Of a DNA stretch of 64,000 bases, positions 54,820-63,411 are shown piece by piece. A program made the position numbers and the translations under genes. The notes under the pieces are model-generated. The model had not been told where the DNA came from. It searched no databases and worked only from the letters and a program-made list of their open reading frames with translations. This stretch comes from Stieleria maiorica. Lineage in GTDB: Bacteria > Planctomycetota > Planctomycetia > Pirellulales > Pirellulaceae. The stretch lies in the NCBI RefSeq assembly GCF_008035925.1, contig NZ_CP036264.1, forward strand, positions 7,597,641 through 7,661,640. Direction: 5' to 3'. Numbering within the stretch: position 1 is the first letter of the stretch; each line of letters starts with the position of its first letter.

Positions 54820-55460
54820 GCACATCGGCGACAACGGCTCGTAAGCGAAAACGCAGTCGTCGATCGATCTGGTTGCGGTTCCTGATCCACTCGCACTGGA
54901 TGAGTTCCGCGATCAGCTTGATCGGGATGGTGTTGTTTGCCATCACCGGCATCACGCTCAACCACGCCCGTCAAATCGAAGCCGAGCCGGTAATCGAGAA
55001 CCACACCGCTGATTTGCCGGCGAATCTGCAGCAAGTCCTTCGCGATCAAAGTCACGAGGAAACGGCTCCGCTGCCTGCGGAGCTAACGGCGTGGCTGAAG
55101 CGCCGGTTGTCCGTTTCCACCTCCGGCCGCGACGCGGAATGGTCCGAGGACGAGGTTTACCTGTCGATGCAAGGCCCCGGAAGCGATGCCTGGATCGCGA
55201 TCGATCGGGCCAGCGGAGCGGTTGAGTACGAATCGACCAGCCGGGGCTGGGTCGCCTACTTCAATGATTTACACAAGGCGCGTCATACGCCAACGGCATG
55301 GGTCTGGTTTCTGGATGTGTTCGCCGTCGCGACGCTGGTGTTCTGCTTGACCGGCTTGTTGTTGCTGTACGAACGCGCCGACAAACGCCGATCGACTTGG
55401 CCCCTGGTCGGTCTCGGTCTGATCGCTCCCTGGATTTTGATCTTGATTTACATTCACTGA
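54816..55460 (+). CDS. PepSY-associated membrane protein
   Basis: 214 residues with an Arg/Lys-rich N terminus, a first helix ([20 protein letters not shown] then HARQIE), a periplasmic loop and two or three C-terminal helices ([38 protein letters not shown]). [14 protein letters not shown] with its His residues is typical of PepSY_TM family proteins, which accompany siderophore or metal reductase systems. ATGA overlap with the DUF1559 gene implies coupled translation. Possible ferric reductase-like partner; unproven. Confidence 0.75.
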   Translation: MSTSATTARKRKRSRRSIWLRFLIHSHWMSSAISLIGMVLFAITGITLNHARQIEAEPVIENHTADLPANLQQVLRDQSHEETAPLPAELTAWLKRRLSVSTSGRDAEWSEDEVYLSMQGPGSDAWIAIDRASGAVEYESTSRGWVAYFNDLHKARHTPTAWVWFLDVFAVATLVFCLTGLLLLYERADKRRSTWPLVGLGLIAPWILILIYIH

Positions 55461-55468
55461 GAGTCCCA

Positions 55469-55993
55469 ATGAAACAGCTCTTTCTACTCGCGCTGATGTC
55501 TGTGGCAGTTTCCTCGGTCTCGGCCGACGATCCCCCGCCCCGGATCGAAGTCTCTGTCAACATTCCTCGGCTGAACGTTTCGGAGTATCACCGGCCCTAC
55601 GTCGCGGTTTGGATTCAGGACAAAAACCGCAAGGTCGTCGCGAATCTGGCGGTTTGGTACCAGATCCGAGGCAACAACAAAGACGAGGGAACCAAGTGGC
55701 TTCCCGATCTTCGGCAGTGGTGGCGACGCAGCGGCCGCAGCCTCGATCATCCCGTCGATGGCGTTTCGGGGGCAACTCGCCCGGCCGGAGAGCACACGTT
55801 GCAGTTCACCGGTGACGAAAAACGATTCGCAAACATGCGGCGCGGTGACTACGAGTTGGTCGTCGAAGCCGCCCGCGAAGTCGGCGGGCGTGAAATGGTG
55901 CAGATCCCGTTCTCATGGCCCCCGACCAAAACGTCCACCCAAACCCAATCCGGCGAAACCGAACTCGGTGACGTCTCGCTCACGATCCGTTGA
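55469..55993 (+). CDS. Secreted DUF2271 protein
   Basis: 174 residues with a signal peptide (MKQLFLLALMSVAVSSVSA). The mature part (YHRPYVAVWIQDKNRKVVAN, NLAVWYQIRGNNKDEGTKWL, PDLRQWWRR, DGVSGATRPAGEH) is typical of the DUF2271 family, which commonly sits in metal-uptake operons next to PepSY and DUF4198 genes. Start 8 bases after the previous stop; the longer frame from 55298 overlaps the PepSY gene and is not used. Function unknown; periplasmic. Confidence 0.82.
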   Translation: MKQLFLLALMSVAVSSVSADDPPPRIEVSVNIPRLNVSEYHRPYVAVWIQDKNRKVVANLAVWYQIRGNNKDEGTKWLPDLRQWWRRSGRSLDHPVDGVSGATRPAGEHTLQFTGDEKRFANMRRGDYELVVEAAREVGGREMVQIPFSWPPTKTSTQTQSGETELGDVSLTIR

Positions 55994-56026
55994 ACCTTCC
56001 ACCACCACCTTTCCTGGAGAAACTTG

Positions 56027-56830
56027 ATGACTCGATTCCTTCTTTCCGCGCTCGCCGTCGCCGTCATCGGCACCACCGGATTTGCGCACAAGGTTTGGCT
56101 GCGTCCCTCGCAAACTCAATTGTCCGGCGCTGAACCTTGGGTGACGGTCGACGCCGCGGTGTCGAACGACCTGTTTTACTTCAATCACTTCCCGTTGGGG
56201 CTGGATGGCCTGGTCATCACCGCTCCCGACGGAAACCAGGTCGAAGGCGAAAACCAATCGGTCGGCAAGTACCGCAGCGTTTTCGATGTGCCGCTGCATC
56301 AGCAGGGCACCTACCGGATCGCCATCGTCAATGGGGGCGTCTTCGCCAGCTATGAACAGGGCGGCCAGCGACGACGTTTCCGAGGCTCCATCGAATCGCT
56401 CGAAAAAGAGATTCCCGCCGACGCGACGAATCTGCGGGTGACCGAGCGACTCGGACGGATCGAAACATTTGTCACCAACGGCGCGCCGACCGACGAAGCA
56501 CTCAAGCCCACCGGCAAGGGCGTCGAACTCGTTCCGGTCTCTCACCCCAACGATCTTTACGTGGGGGAAGAATCGACGTTTCGTCTGCTGGTCAATGGCA
56601 AGCCGGCCAAGGGATTGGAGATCGAACTCATCCGCGGAGGCACCCGCTATCGTGATGCACAAGATGAAGTGCACCTGACGACGGATGCCAACGGCGAGTT
56701 CAGCGTGACCTGGTCCGAACCCGGCATGTACTGGCTGGAAACCAGCACGGAGGACAAGGAAACGTCGGTTCCCCAGGCGACATCGCGTTACCTGAGCTAC
56801 GCGGCGACGTTCGAAGTCCTGCCGCAGTAG
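56027..56830 (+). CDS. Secreted DUF4198 protein
   Basis: 267 residues with a signal peptide ([20 protein letters not shown]) ending at [13 protein letters not shown], the HxxWLxP-like opening of DUF4198 proteins. Two beta-sandwich-like regions follow ([60 protein letters not shown]). The family is associated with nickel, cobalt and iron uptake loci. ATG 56027 is preceded by GGAG; TTG 56024 is a weaker alternative. Last gene of the operon from 53581. Confidence 0.85.
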   Translation: MTRFLLSALAVAVIGTTGFAHKVWLRPSQTQLSGAEPWVTVDAAVSNDLFYFNHFPLGLDGLVITAPDGNQVEGENQSVGKYRSVFDVPLHQQGTYRIAIVNGGVFASYEQGGQRRRFRGSIESLEKEIPADATNLRVTERLGRIETFVTNGAPTDEALKPTGKGVELVPVSHPNDLYVGEESTFRLLVNGKPAKGLEIELIRGGTRYRDAQDEVHLTTDANGEFSVTWSEPGMYWLETSTEDKETSVPQATSRYLSYAATFEVLPQ

Positions 56831-56848
56831 CTCACCGGTCCGCCTTGG

Positions 56849-58117
56849 CTACGCATTGACGTCGTAGCAGAACACCTTGTCGCCTTCGCGGAGGTACAGT
56901 TTTCCGCCGACGACGACGGGGTGTGCCCAGCTGGGACGCTCGCCACTGTCGGGGACTTTAAAACTGCCTTGCTCGTCGTATTCTTCGGGCGAGGCAGGCA
57001 CCAGCACGACGGTACCGTCGCTGTAGCGGATGAACAGTTTTCCGTCGGCGGCGGTGACGCTGGCCGACTTCTTGCCCGAGCCGCGGGATTTCCACTCGGT
57101 TTCGCCGGTCATCAGTTCGGCACAGAACGGGACGCCTTGGTCATCCGAATCGCCGTACAGGTAGTCGCCCACCAGCACGATGCCGCCGTGTTTGTTGCCC
57201 AGCTTGGGATTGGGCGGATAGATCTCGTCGACCGTCACACCGTCTCCCTGGGCGACTTGGCGCAGCAGCGCGCCGCCGGTGCCGTAGCCGGCGGAAAAGA
57301 AGACCAGGTCGCCCCTGACGATCGGGGTGGGGATCACGGCGGTGGTGCGTTGGATCTCGTAGGACCACAGCAGTTCTCCGTCGTCGGCACGCACGCCCAG
57401 GGCGCCGCTGCCGGTCGTCTGGACGTAGACTTTTGTGCCCTCGACGTCAGCGATGACGACCGATGCGTGCCCGGCGCCACGATCCTCCTCACGCGCGGTC
57501 GTCCACAGGGTTTCGCCGGTCGCTTTGTCGAGTGCCGCCATGGTGCACTGGGGGCCACCGGGGGTGCAGATCAGCTTGTCGCCGTCGATCAGGACGGATT
57601 CACTGTAGCCCCAGCCGTCGGCTTTCTTGCCGCCAAGATCGTCTTTCAGGTGCCGCCGCCACTGCTCCTGGCCGGCGGTGCTGAAGCAGATCAATTCGCC
57701 AAACGCGGTGACGACATAGACGCGGTCTCCGTCGACGGTCGGTGTGCTACGTGAACTCTGCCAAGATTCTTTGCCGCTGTTCCAAGGGACGCCCGTTTTG
57801 CTTTTCCAGAGTTGCCGTCCGGTCTTTTGGTCGAAGCACACCAGGTATTCGTCGTCGTCATCAGCGGTGGAAAGGCCATCGCCCAGGGTGAACAGTTTCC
57901 CGTCGGCGATCGCGACACTCGCGTAGCCCCGCCCGGCACCTTCGGCGGTCCAGACCAATTTGGGGCCATCTTCGGGCCACCGGTCCAGCAATCCGGTGTC
58001 GCTGGAAACGCCGGTTCGATCCGCACCACGAAACGTCGGCCAGTTGTCTTCGGCGAAAGAAAATGGCGGCACTGCCAGGACGGTGAGGATCGCAATGCAA
58101 GTCAGGTTACGGATCAT
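56849..58117 (-). CDS. Secreted PQQ-like beta-propeller protein (BamB-like)
   Basis: 422 residues with a signal peptide (LTCIAILTVLAVPPFSFA). It begins NWPTFRGADRTGVSSDTGL, the common start of planctomycete PQQ-like proteins, then carries blades such as FDQKTGRQLWKSKTGVPW, STAGQEQWRRHL, DKATGETLWTTAREEDRG, RADDGELLWSYEI and LMTGETEWKSRGSG. No catalytic quinoprotein residues are recognised. ATG 58117 is the signal start; the frame upstream overlaps non-coding sequence. The ECF sigma gene lies 99 bases upstream on the same strand, and a shared transcript is plausible. Confidence 0.82.
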   Translation of the reverse strand: MIRNLTCIAILTVLAVPPFSFAEDNWPTFRGADRTGVSSDTGLLDRWPEDGPKLVWTAEGAGRGYASVAIADGKLFTLGDGLSTADDDDEYLVCFDQKTGRQLWKSKTGVPWNSGKESWQSSRSTPTVDGDRVYVVTAFGELICFSTAGQEQWRRHLKDDLGGKKADGWGYSESVLIDGDKLICTPGGPQCTMAALDKATGETLWTTAREEDRGAGHASVVIADVEGTKVYVQTTGSGALGVRADDGELLWSYEIQRTTAVIPTPIVRGDLVFFSAGYGTGGALLRQVAQGDGVTVDEIYPPNPKLGNKHGGIVLVGDYLYGDSDDQGVPFCAELMTGETEWKSRGSGKKSASVTAADGKLFIRYSDGTVVLVPASPEEYDEQGSFKVPDSGERPSWAHPVVVGGKLYLREGDKVFCYDVNA

Positions 58118-58216
58118 TTTTGTGGGGCTCGATTGACGTTCGATTCGGAGACTCCGCGCAGCAGCACAGGTGAAGCGGGGGCGGGGAATGGAGGGGGGAT
58201 CACGCCACAACGACCA

Positions 58217-58939
58217 TCACGATCGTTTCAGTGCGAACGTGCTTCTGCGATACGGGATACAAGTCCTCAGCATATCGTCTATCTCTTCCCCATGTTCCTT
58301 TTGGAGCGTTTTTTTCAGCCCCGCGCGTGCCCGCTGAACGAGTGACTTCAGAGCCATCTCGGAAAGCATCAATTCCTGCGCCGCGGCCAGGTAGCTGTAG
58401 CCGTGGAAGTGCACCAGTTGCAGCGCTGCTTGCTGGCGCTGTCCGAGTCGGCTGATCGCTTGCTGGACCGCCACTCGGCACTCGCCGCGAATCACTTCGA
58501 CGGCCGGATCCGAGTCGACAGAAACATCCAACGTGCACTGCGTCTCGGAAAAGACGTCCGGAATTCGCTGGAGTGGCACTTCACGCCGCCGGGCCAGTTG
58601 TCGATTGGTGTTGGAGACGACGTTGCGTGTGATGGTGTACAGCCAACTCGAGAATTTGGCGGTCGGCTGGTACGTGTGTCGGGACTTGTAGACCCTCAAA
58701 AAAACCTGCTGCGTCAGATCTTCGGGATCGACAATCCCCGGAGTCTGGAAATGGCGAATGAATCGCAGCACGGTCGCTCGATTGCGTTGCACCAGTCGCT
58801 CAAACACGTCGCATTCGCCGTTGCGGAGCCGTAACATCAGCTTGGCATCGATGTCATCCGGGGTGTGAAAGTGGCTGGGGGCGATCATGGAATCGATAGG
58901 CGAGGTGGGCAACGGCTCGTGAGCTTGATAATCGTTCAA
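58217..58939 (-). CDS. ECF-type RNA polymerase sigma factor
   Basis: 240 residues. Region 2 includes FERLVQRNRATVLRFIRHFQ and DPEDLTQQVFLRVYKSRHTY followed by FSSWLYTITRNVVSNTNRQL; region 4 includes AISRLGQRQQAALQLVHFHG and MLSEMALKSLVQRARAGLKK. It is of ordinary ECF build, unlike the kinase-linked one at 8213. No anti-sigma gene is adjacent; the PQQ-like gene downstream may be its target or partner. Confidence 0.85.
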   Translation of the reverse strand: MNDYQAHEPLPTSPIDSMIAPSHFHTPDDIDAKLMLRLRNGECDVFERLVQRNRATVLRFIRHFQTPGIVDPEDLTQQVFLRVYKSRHTYQPTAKFSSWLYTITRNVVSNTNRQLARRREVPLQRIPDVFSETQCTLDVSVDSDPAVEVIRGECRVAVQQAISRLGQRQQAALQLVHFHGYSYLAAAQELMLSEMALKSLVQRARAGLKKTLQKEHGEEIDDMLRTCIPYRRSTFALKRS

Positions 58940-59210
58940 ACGGCACCCGGTCCGCCATTTACACTCGGTTTGCGGAAATTTATTTGGCGTCAGCCTCCGC
59001 GCACCTCATCACTCTGCCCCTCATCATTCTGCCACCCTTCCCCTCGTCCCCCCGTTTCAACGGGCCGACGCTTGCTTCGGGACTAGGCGGCCAGACAGAT
59101 TGCGTGACTTTCCGCGCCCGATGGTCGCATTCGCTCTCCGGCACCACGTCGAAACGATTAAGATCGACCCGATTGATTCACCACTGACCAACTGACCGAA
59201 ACGGGATCCG
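58940..59210. other. Divergent promoter region with a 14-bp repeat fragment
   Basis: About 270 bases between the sigma factor and the large haem protein. Two C-strand units of the 14-bp repeat family (CATCACTCTGCCCC, TCATCATTCTGCC) lie at about 59006-59033. Nothing else is recognised. Confidence 0.5.
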
Positions 59211-62200
59211 ATGGGACTGCTGCGATATTTACTGTTAGGCCTGTTCACTTCGGCCGCGATCATCGGGAGCTGCGAAAGCCCGCGATACCAAGTCCTTTTC
59301 AACGGCAAGGATCTGTCGCAGTGGAGGGGACTGGCCCCCTATTGGACGGTCCGCGATGGGGCGATCGTCGGGGAAACGACCAAAGAGAACCCAGTGAAGT
59401 CCAATACGTTCTTGATCTGGCAAGGCGGCACGGTCGGCGATTTCGAGTTTCGTTGTCTGGTTCGTTTCGAAGGCAACAATTCGGGGGTGCAATATCGCAG
59501 CGAGTTGGCCGACGAAAATCAGTTGGCACTGCGAGGCTATCAAGCCGATTTGCATCCGCGGCCCGACTACATGGGCATGATGTACGGCGAGAAAACAGGG
59601 CGGGGGATCATCGCCACCGGCGGCCAGCGCGTGGTGATCAACGCGGACGGCAAATCCGATGCGACCGATGCATTCGCCCCGCTCGGCGATATCGCGACCG
59701 AACGTTGGAATGAATTGGTGATCGTCGCGGTCGGAAACCGAATGATCCATCAAATCAACGGCGTCACCACCGTCGACGTGACCGACGATCATCCCGACGC
59801 TCGGCGCAGCGGTCTACTGGGACTGCAATTGCACCAAGGACCCGCGATGAAAGCGGAATACCGAAACCTGTTGTTGCGTTCTCTCGATGGTGACCAGGCC
59901 CGGCGCGTGCTGCAAGCGGCGATCGATTCCTCTTCATCGGCCAGTGCTGCGGCAACGAAGGACGCGACACAAGCGGCCGTGACCAAACCGAACGCAGAAA
60001 CCTGGCTGCAACAGACGCCTAAACCTCAATGGATCTGGGCCGACCGATCGGCGACGAATCAAAAGGTCTGGTTTCGCAAATCATTTCAAATCACCGCGGC
60101 GGCCAAACACACGCGATTGTACGCGACGTGCGATAACCGCATGACGCTGTTCATCAACGGAAAGCAAGTGGCCAACAGTGACGCTTGGCAATCGCCGATC
60201 GATCAGGATGTGACGCCATTGATTCAGCCCGGGCGGAACGTGATCGCCATCGCCGGTCAAAACGAAGGTGGCGTTGCGGCGCTGGTCGCCAAGTTGACGG
60301 TCACCGAATCGGACGGAAACGAAACCTCGATCGTGACCGACAACTCCTGGAAGCGATCTGAATCACCCGCGAAAGATTGGAACGCCACTGAATTTGACGA
60401 ATCCGACTGGACGGCGGCGAAAATCATCGACCAGATCGGGGCCGGGCCGTGGGGAATCCCGGGACAAGAATCCGGGAGTGCCGGTGGGGCGACCGTGATT
60501 CGTCCGCAGGAAATTGTTGCACCGCCGGGGTTTGTCGTCGAACAAGTCTATTCGGTGCCGAAGCAGCAAGGCAGTTGGGTTGCGCTGGCGACCGACCCCC
60601 AAGGCCGTTTGTATGCCTGTGACCAAGGCGGCGCCGGATTGTACCGGCTGACGTTGCGGACAGGAGATTCGCCATTGGTCGAAAAGGTCTCGATCGGGTC
60701 GCTGGCCGACGTTTCGGGCGCCCAAGGTTTGCACTGGGCCGAGGACAGTTTGTGGTTTCATCGCAACGGCGGACACCTGATCCGGTTGACCGATTCCGAC
60801 GGTGACGATCGCTTGGACGCGGCGGAAACTTATCCAGGGACGACCGGCGGCGGAGAGCACGGCAACCATGCGGTGTTGCCGATGCCGGGCGGCGAGGGGC
60901 TGTTTCTCGACGGAGGCAATGCGGCGCCGTTGGCCAGCCACCGCCGCAGCCGCGTGCCGACCTGGTACGAAGGGCATCTGTTGCCGCGGATGTGGGATTC
61001 CAACGGACACGCCCGCGGTCGCCTGGCGCCCGGAGGCTGGGTGACGGAACTGGACGTCGATTCGAAAGAGCAAGTCGTTCGCACGGTCGGCTTTCGCAAT
61101 CAGTATGACATCGCACTCAATCGCCACGACGACCTGTTTGCCTATGACGCGGACATGGAATGGGATCTCGGCTTGCCCTGGTATCGCCCGACCCGAATCT
61201 GCTTGGCCGCCAGCGGGGCGGACTATGGTTGGCGCAGCGGATCGGGAAAATGGCCCAGTTACTACGAAGATTCGCTGCCGCCGGTTGTCGACATCGGCCC
61301 GGGATCCCCGACCGGACTGGTCGCCGTATCCGACGCCGATTTTCCGACCCGCTATCGCGATGCACTGTTTGCCTGTGATTGGACGTTCGGAACCATGTAC
61401 GCGATTCACCTGGAACCCGCCGGCGCGGGTTATCGCGGCGTCGCCGAACCGTTCGTGTACGGTTCGCCGCTGCCGTTGACCGATGCCGTGATCGGTGTCG
61501 ACGGCACGTTGTACTTTGCCATCGGCGGCCGAGGGACAGGTTCGGGATTGTACCGAGTGCGTTATCTCGGCGACGCCTCACGCGTCGAACCGACGCACAC
61601 CGATCCCGCCGCGGCACAGGCTCGCAAGCTGCGTCGATCGTTGGAAGCGTTTCATGGCGTTGAGTCGCCCGACGCGATCGCGGCGGCGTGGCCGGTGCTG
61701 TCAAGCAGCGATCGGTTTCTGCGCCATGCGGCTCGCGTCGCGGTCGAAAGTCAGCCGCTGGAATCATGGGCCGAGCGCGCGGTGCTGGAACCCGAACCAC
61801 AGGCTCGCATCACGGCCATCGTCGCACTGGCGCGGATGGGCGACGAGTACCATCGCGCCGGTGCCATGGTCGGATTGATGGGGCTTCGTCCCGATTCGCT
61901 AGACAAGAGCCAGTTGTTGGGCATGCTCCGCGGCTACGCGCTGATCTTCGATCGACTGGGTAAACCGACCGAACGCGAAAGCGAGCAGGTGATCGCGCAG
62001 CTCGATCCGCTGCTGCCCAGCGATGATGCCGAAGTCAACACCGAACTGATTCGTGTGTTGACGTATCTGCGAAGCGAGTCGGTGATCGGCAAGACGATCA
62101 AGCTGATCGATAACCGCCCGCCGACCGAACCGCCGGCGTGGTCCGAGCTGGCCAGTCGCAATAAGGGCTACGGAAGGGCCATCGACAACTTGATCCAGTC

Positions 62201-62963
62201 GACGCCGCCGTCGCGCGAAATCATGTACGCGTTCCTTTTGCGGAACTTAAAAGACGGTTGGACGCTCGATCAGCGTCGCAGCTACTTCGCCTTTCTCAAC
62301 GAAGCCGCCAAAGCATCCGGCGGGGCCAGCTATGCGGGCTACCTGACGCGGATCCGTGACGAAGCATTGGCCAATTGTTCCAACCAGGAACGCGTGGCGC
62401 TGCAAGACATCACCGGCGAAGATTTTAATCCCCAACCCGATTTTCCGATTGTCGAGCCCCAAGGTCCCGGCCAGAAGTGGACCGTCGAGGAAGCCTTGGC
62501 GACCAGTCGCGGTCCGAAGAATTTCGAGCGCGGGCGTTCACTGTTCTTCAGTGCCAAATGCGCCGCCTGCCATCGTCTGGGCGGACTGGGCGGAGCGATC
62601 GGACCCGACCTGACCAGCATCCCCAACAAGTTCGACGAACGCTACCTTGTCGAAGCGATCGTGCATCCCAGTAAGGACATCTCGGACCAGTATGGATCGT
62701 CACGGGTGTTGACCGATGATGGCCAGGTATTGATCGGCTTGGTGGTCGAGAAAGAAAACGGTGATCTCACAGTTTATCCGATCGACGAAAACGCCAAGGC
62801 GGTGGAAGTCGATGCGGACAGCGTCGAGTTGATCGAAGCGTCCAAGGTGTCGCAGATGCCCGAAGGTTTGTTGGATCGACTGGGCCGCGACGAAGTCCGC
62901 GATCTGCTGACTTACCTGATGACCGCCGGGAATCCGAACGACAAACGCTGGGGACGGAATTAG
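59211..62963 (+). CDS. PVC-type multidomain protein: DUF1080, propeller, HEAT-like, haem c
   Basis: 1250 residues. An N-terminal hydrophobic leader ends at GSCES, a possible lipobox. Residues ~25-220 are a DUF1080/3-keto-disaccharide hydrolase-like domain (YQVLFNGKDLSQWRG, GGTVGDFEFRCLVRF, GLLGLQLHQGPAMKAEYRN). Residues ~275-420 resemble a galactose-binding-like sandwich (RKSFQITAAAKHTRLYATCD, LFINGKQVANSDAW). Residues ~440-790 form the PVC-type dehydrogenase propeller (LATDPQGRLYACDQGGAGLY, FRNQYDIALNRHDDLFAYD). Helical HEAT-like repeats follow. The C-terminal haem c domain has CAACH at 1117-1121 with GPDLTSIPNKF. Such proteins are thought to oxidise or hydrolyse glycans at the cell surface; the substrate is unknown. 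Confidence 0.88.
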   Translation: MGLLRYLLLGLFTSAAIIGSCESPRYQVLFNGKDLSQWRGLAPYWTVRDGAIVGETTKENPVKSNTFLIWQGGTVGDFEFRCLVRFEGNNSGVQYRSELADENQLALRGYQADLHPRPDYMGMMYGEKTGRGIIATGGQRVVINADGKSDATDAFAPLGDIATERWNELVIVAVGNRMIHQINGVTTVDVTDDHPDARRSGLLGLQLHQGPAMKAEYRNLLLRSLDGDQARRVLQAAIDSSSSASAAATKDATQAAVTKPNAETWLQQTPKPQWIWADRSATNQKVWFRKSFQITAAAKHTRLYATCDNRMTLFINGKQVANSDAWQSPIDQDVTPLIQPGRNVIAIAGQNEGGVAALVAKLTVTESDGNETSIVTDNSWKRSESPAKDWNATEFDESDWTAAKIIDQIGAGPWGIPGQESGSAGGATVIRPQEIVAPPGFVVEQVYSVPKQQGSWVALATDPQGRLYACDQGGAGLYRLTLRTGDSPLVEKVSIGSLADVSGAQGLHWAEDSLWFHRNGGHLIRLTDSDGDDRLDAAETYPGTTGGGEHGNHAVLPMPGGEGLFLDGGNAAPLASHRRSRVPTWYEGHLLPRMWDSNGHARGRLAPGGWVTELDVDSKEQVVRTVGFRNQYDIALNRHDDLFAYDADMEWDLGLPWYRPTRICLAASGADYGWRSGSGKWPSYYEDSLPPVVDIGPGSPTGLVAVSDADFPTRYRDALFACDWTFGTMYAIHLEPAGAGYRGVAEPFVYGSPLPLTDAVIGVDGTLYFAIGGRGTGSGLYRVRYLGDASRVEPTHTDPAAAQARKLRRSLEAFHGVESPDAIAAAWPVLSSSDRFLRHAARVAVESQPLESWAERAVLEPEPQARITAIVALARMGDEYHRAGAMVGLMGLRPDSLDKSQLLGMLRGYALIFDRLGKPTERESEQVIAQLDPLLPSDDAEVNTELIRVLTYLRSESVIGKTIKLIDNRPPTEPPAWSELASRNKGYGRAIDNLIQSTPPSREIMYAFLLRNLKDGWTLDQRRSYFAFLNEAAKASGGASYAGYLTRIRDEALANCSNQERVALQDITGEDFNPQPDFPIVEPQGPGQKWTVEEALATSRGPKNFERGRSLFFSAKCAACHRLGGLGGAIGPDLTSIPNKFDERYLVEAIVHPSKDISDQYGSSRVLTDDGQVLIGLVVEKENGDLTVYPIDENAKAVEVDADSVELIEASKVSQMPEGLLDRLGRDEVRDLLTYLMTAGNPNDKRWGRN

Positions 62964-62976
62964 GCGTTCATCGTTC

Positions 62977-63001
62977 GTAGCGGAAGCCGCCAAGGCTTTC
63001 G
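62977..63001 (+). repeat. 25-bp hairpin repeat, copy 2
   Basis: GTAGCGGAAGCCGCCAAGGC then TTTCG. It matches the element at 6822-6846 except at two positions that pair with each other in the stem, so base pairing is kept. It lies 14 bases past the stop of the large haem protein. Confidence 0.6.
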
Positions 63002-63108
63002 CACGCCGGATCTGGTGGTTGAAGTCGAAATCACTTGGTCGACGATTCGGAAATTGGACCTTGTCGAGAGCATCCTGACGCAACGATCTGATATCGGCGA
63101 AAACGCCC

Positions 63109-63411
63109 TCATTGCGATGTTCCGTGACCGGGTAAGCGGCTGCGAATAATTTTGGTCGTTGGGTCACCCGGCAAAATCGTATCACTCCACAGTTCGTCTT
63201 CGAAGCGATAGCGGACTTGGATCGCGCGGGCCGTGCCCTGGACGAACGCGGCTTCGGCATCGCCCAGTGTCACGGCGGCATCGTCCGAATCGGTCCGCAG
63301 TTGCACGTGTTGGATCTCCGTCCCGGCATCCAGATCGGCGAACAAGGCCATGATCTGGTCGCTGCCCCATTCGGCTTGCAGGATCTCTGGCAGTGGCGGT
63401 TGGTGGGTCAT
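63109..63411 (-). CDS. Small conserved-looking protein coupled to the NapG-like ferredoxin
   Basis: 100 residues (MTHQPPLPEILQAEWGSDQI then MALFADLDAGTEIQHVQLRT), acidic and soluble, ending IRSRLPGHGTSQ. ATG 63411 overlaps the ferredoxin stop by 4 bases (ATGA), so the two are translated together. No family recognised. Position suggests an accessory role such as a chaperone or regulatory subunit for the ferredoxin, which is speculation. Confidence 0.55.
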   Translation of the reverse strand: MTHQPPLPEILQAEWGSDQIMALFADLDAGTEIQHVQLRTDSDDAAVTLGDAEAAFVQGTARAIQVRYRFEDELWSDTILPGDPTTKIIRSRLPGHGTSQ

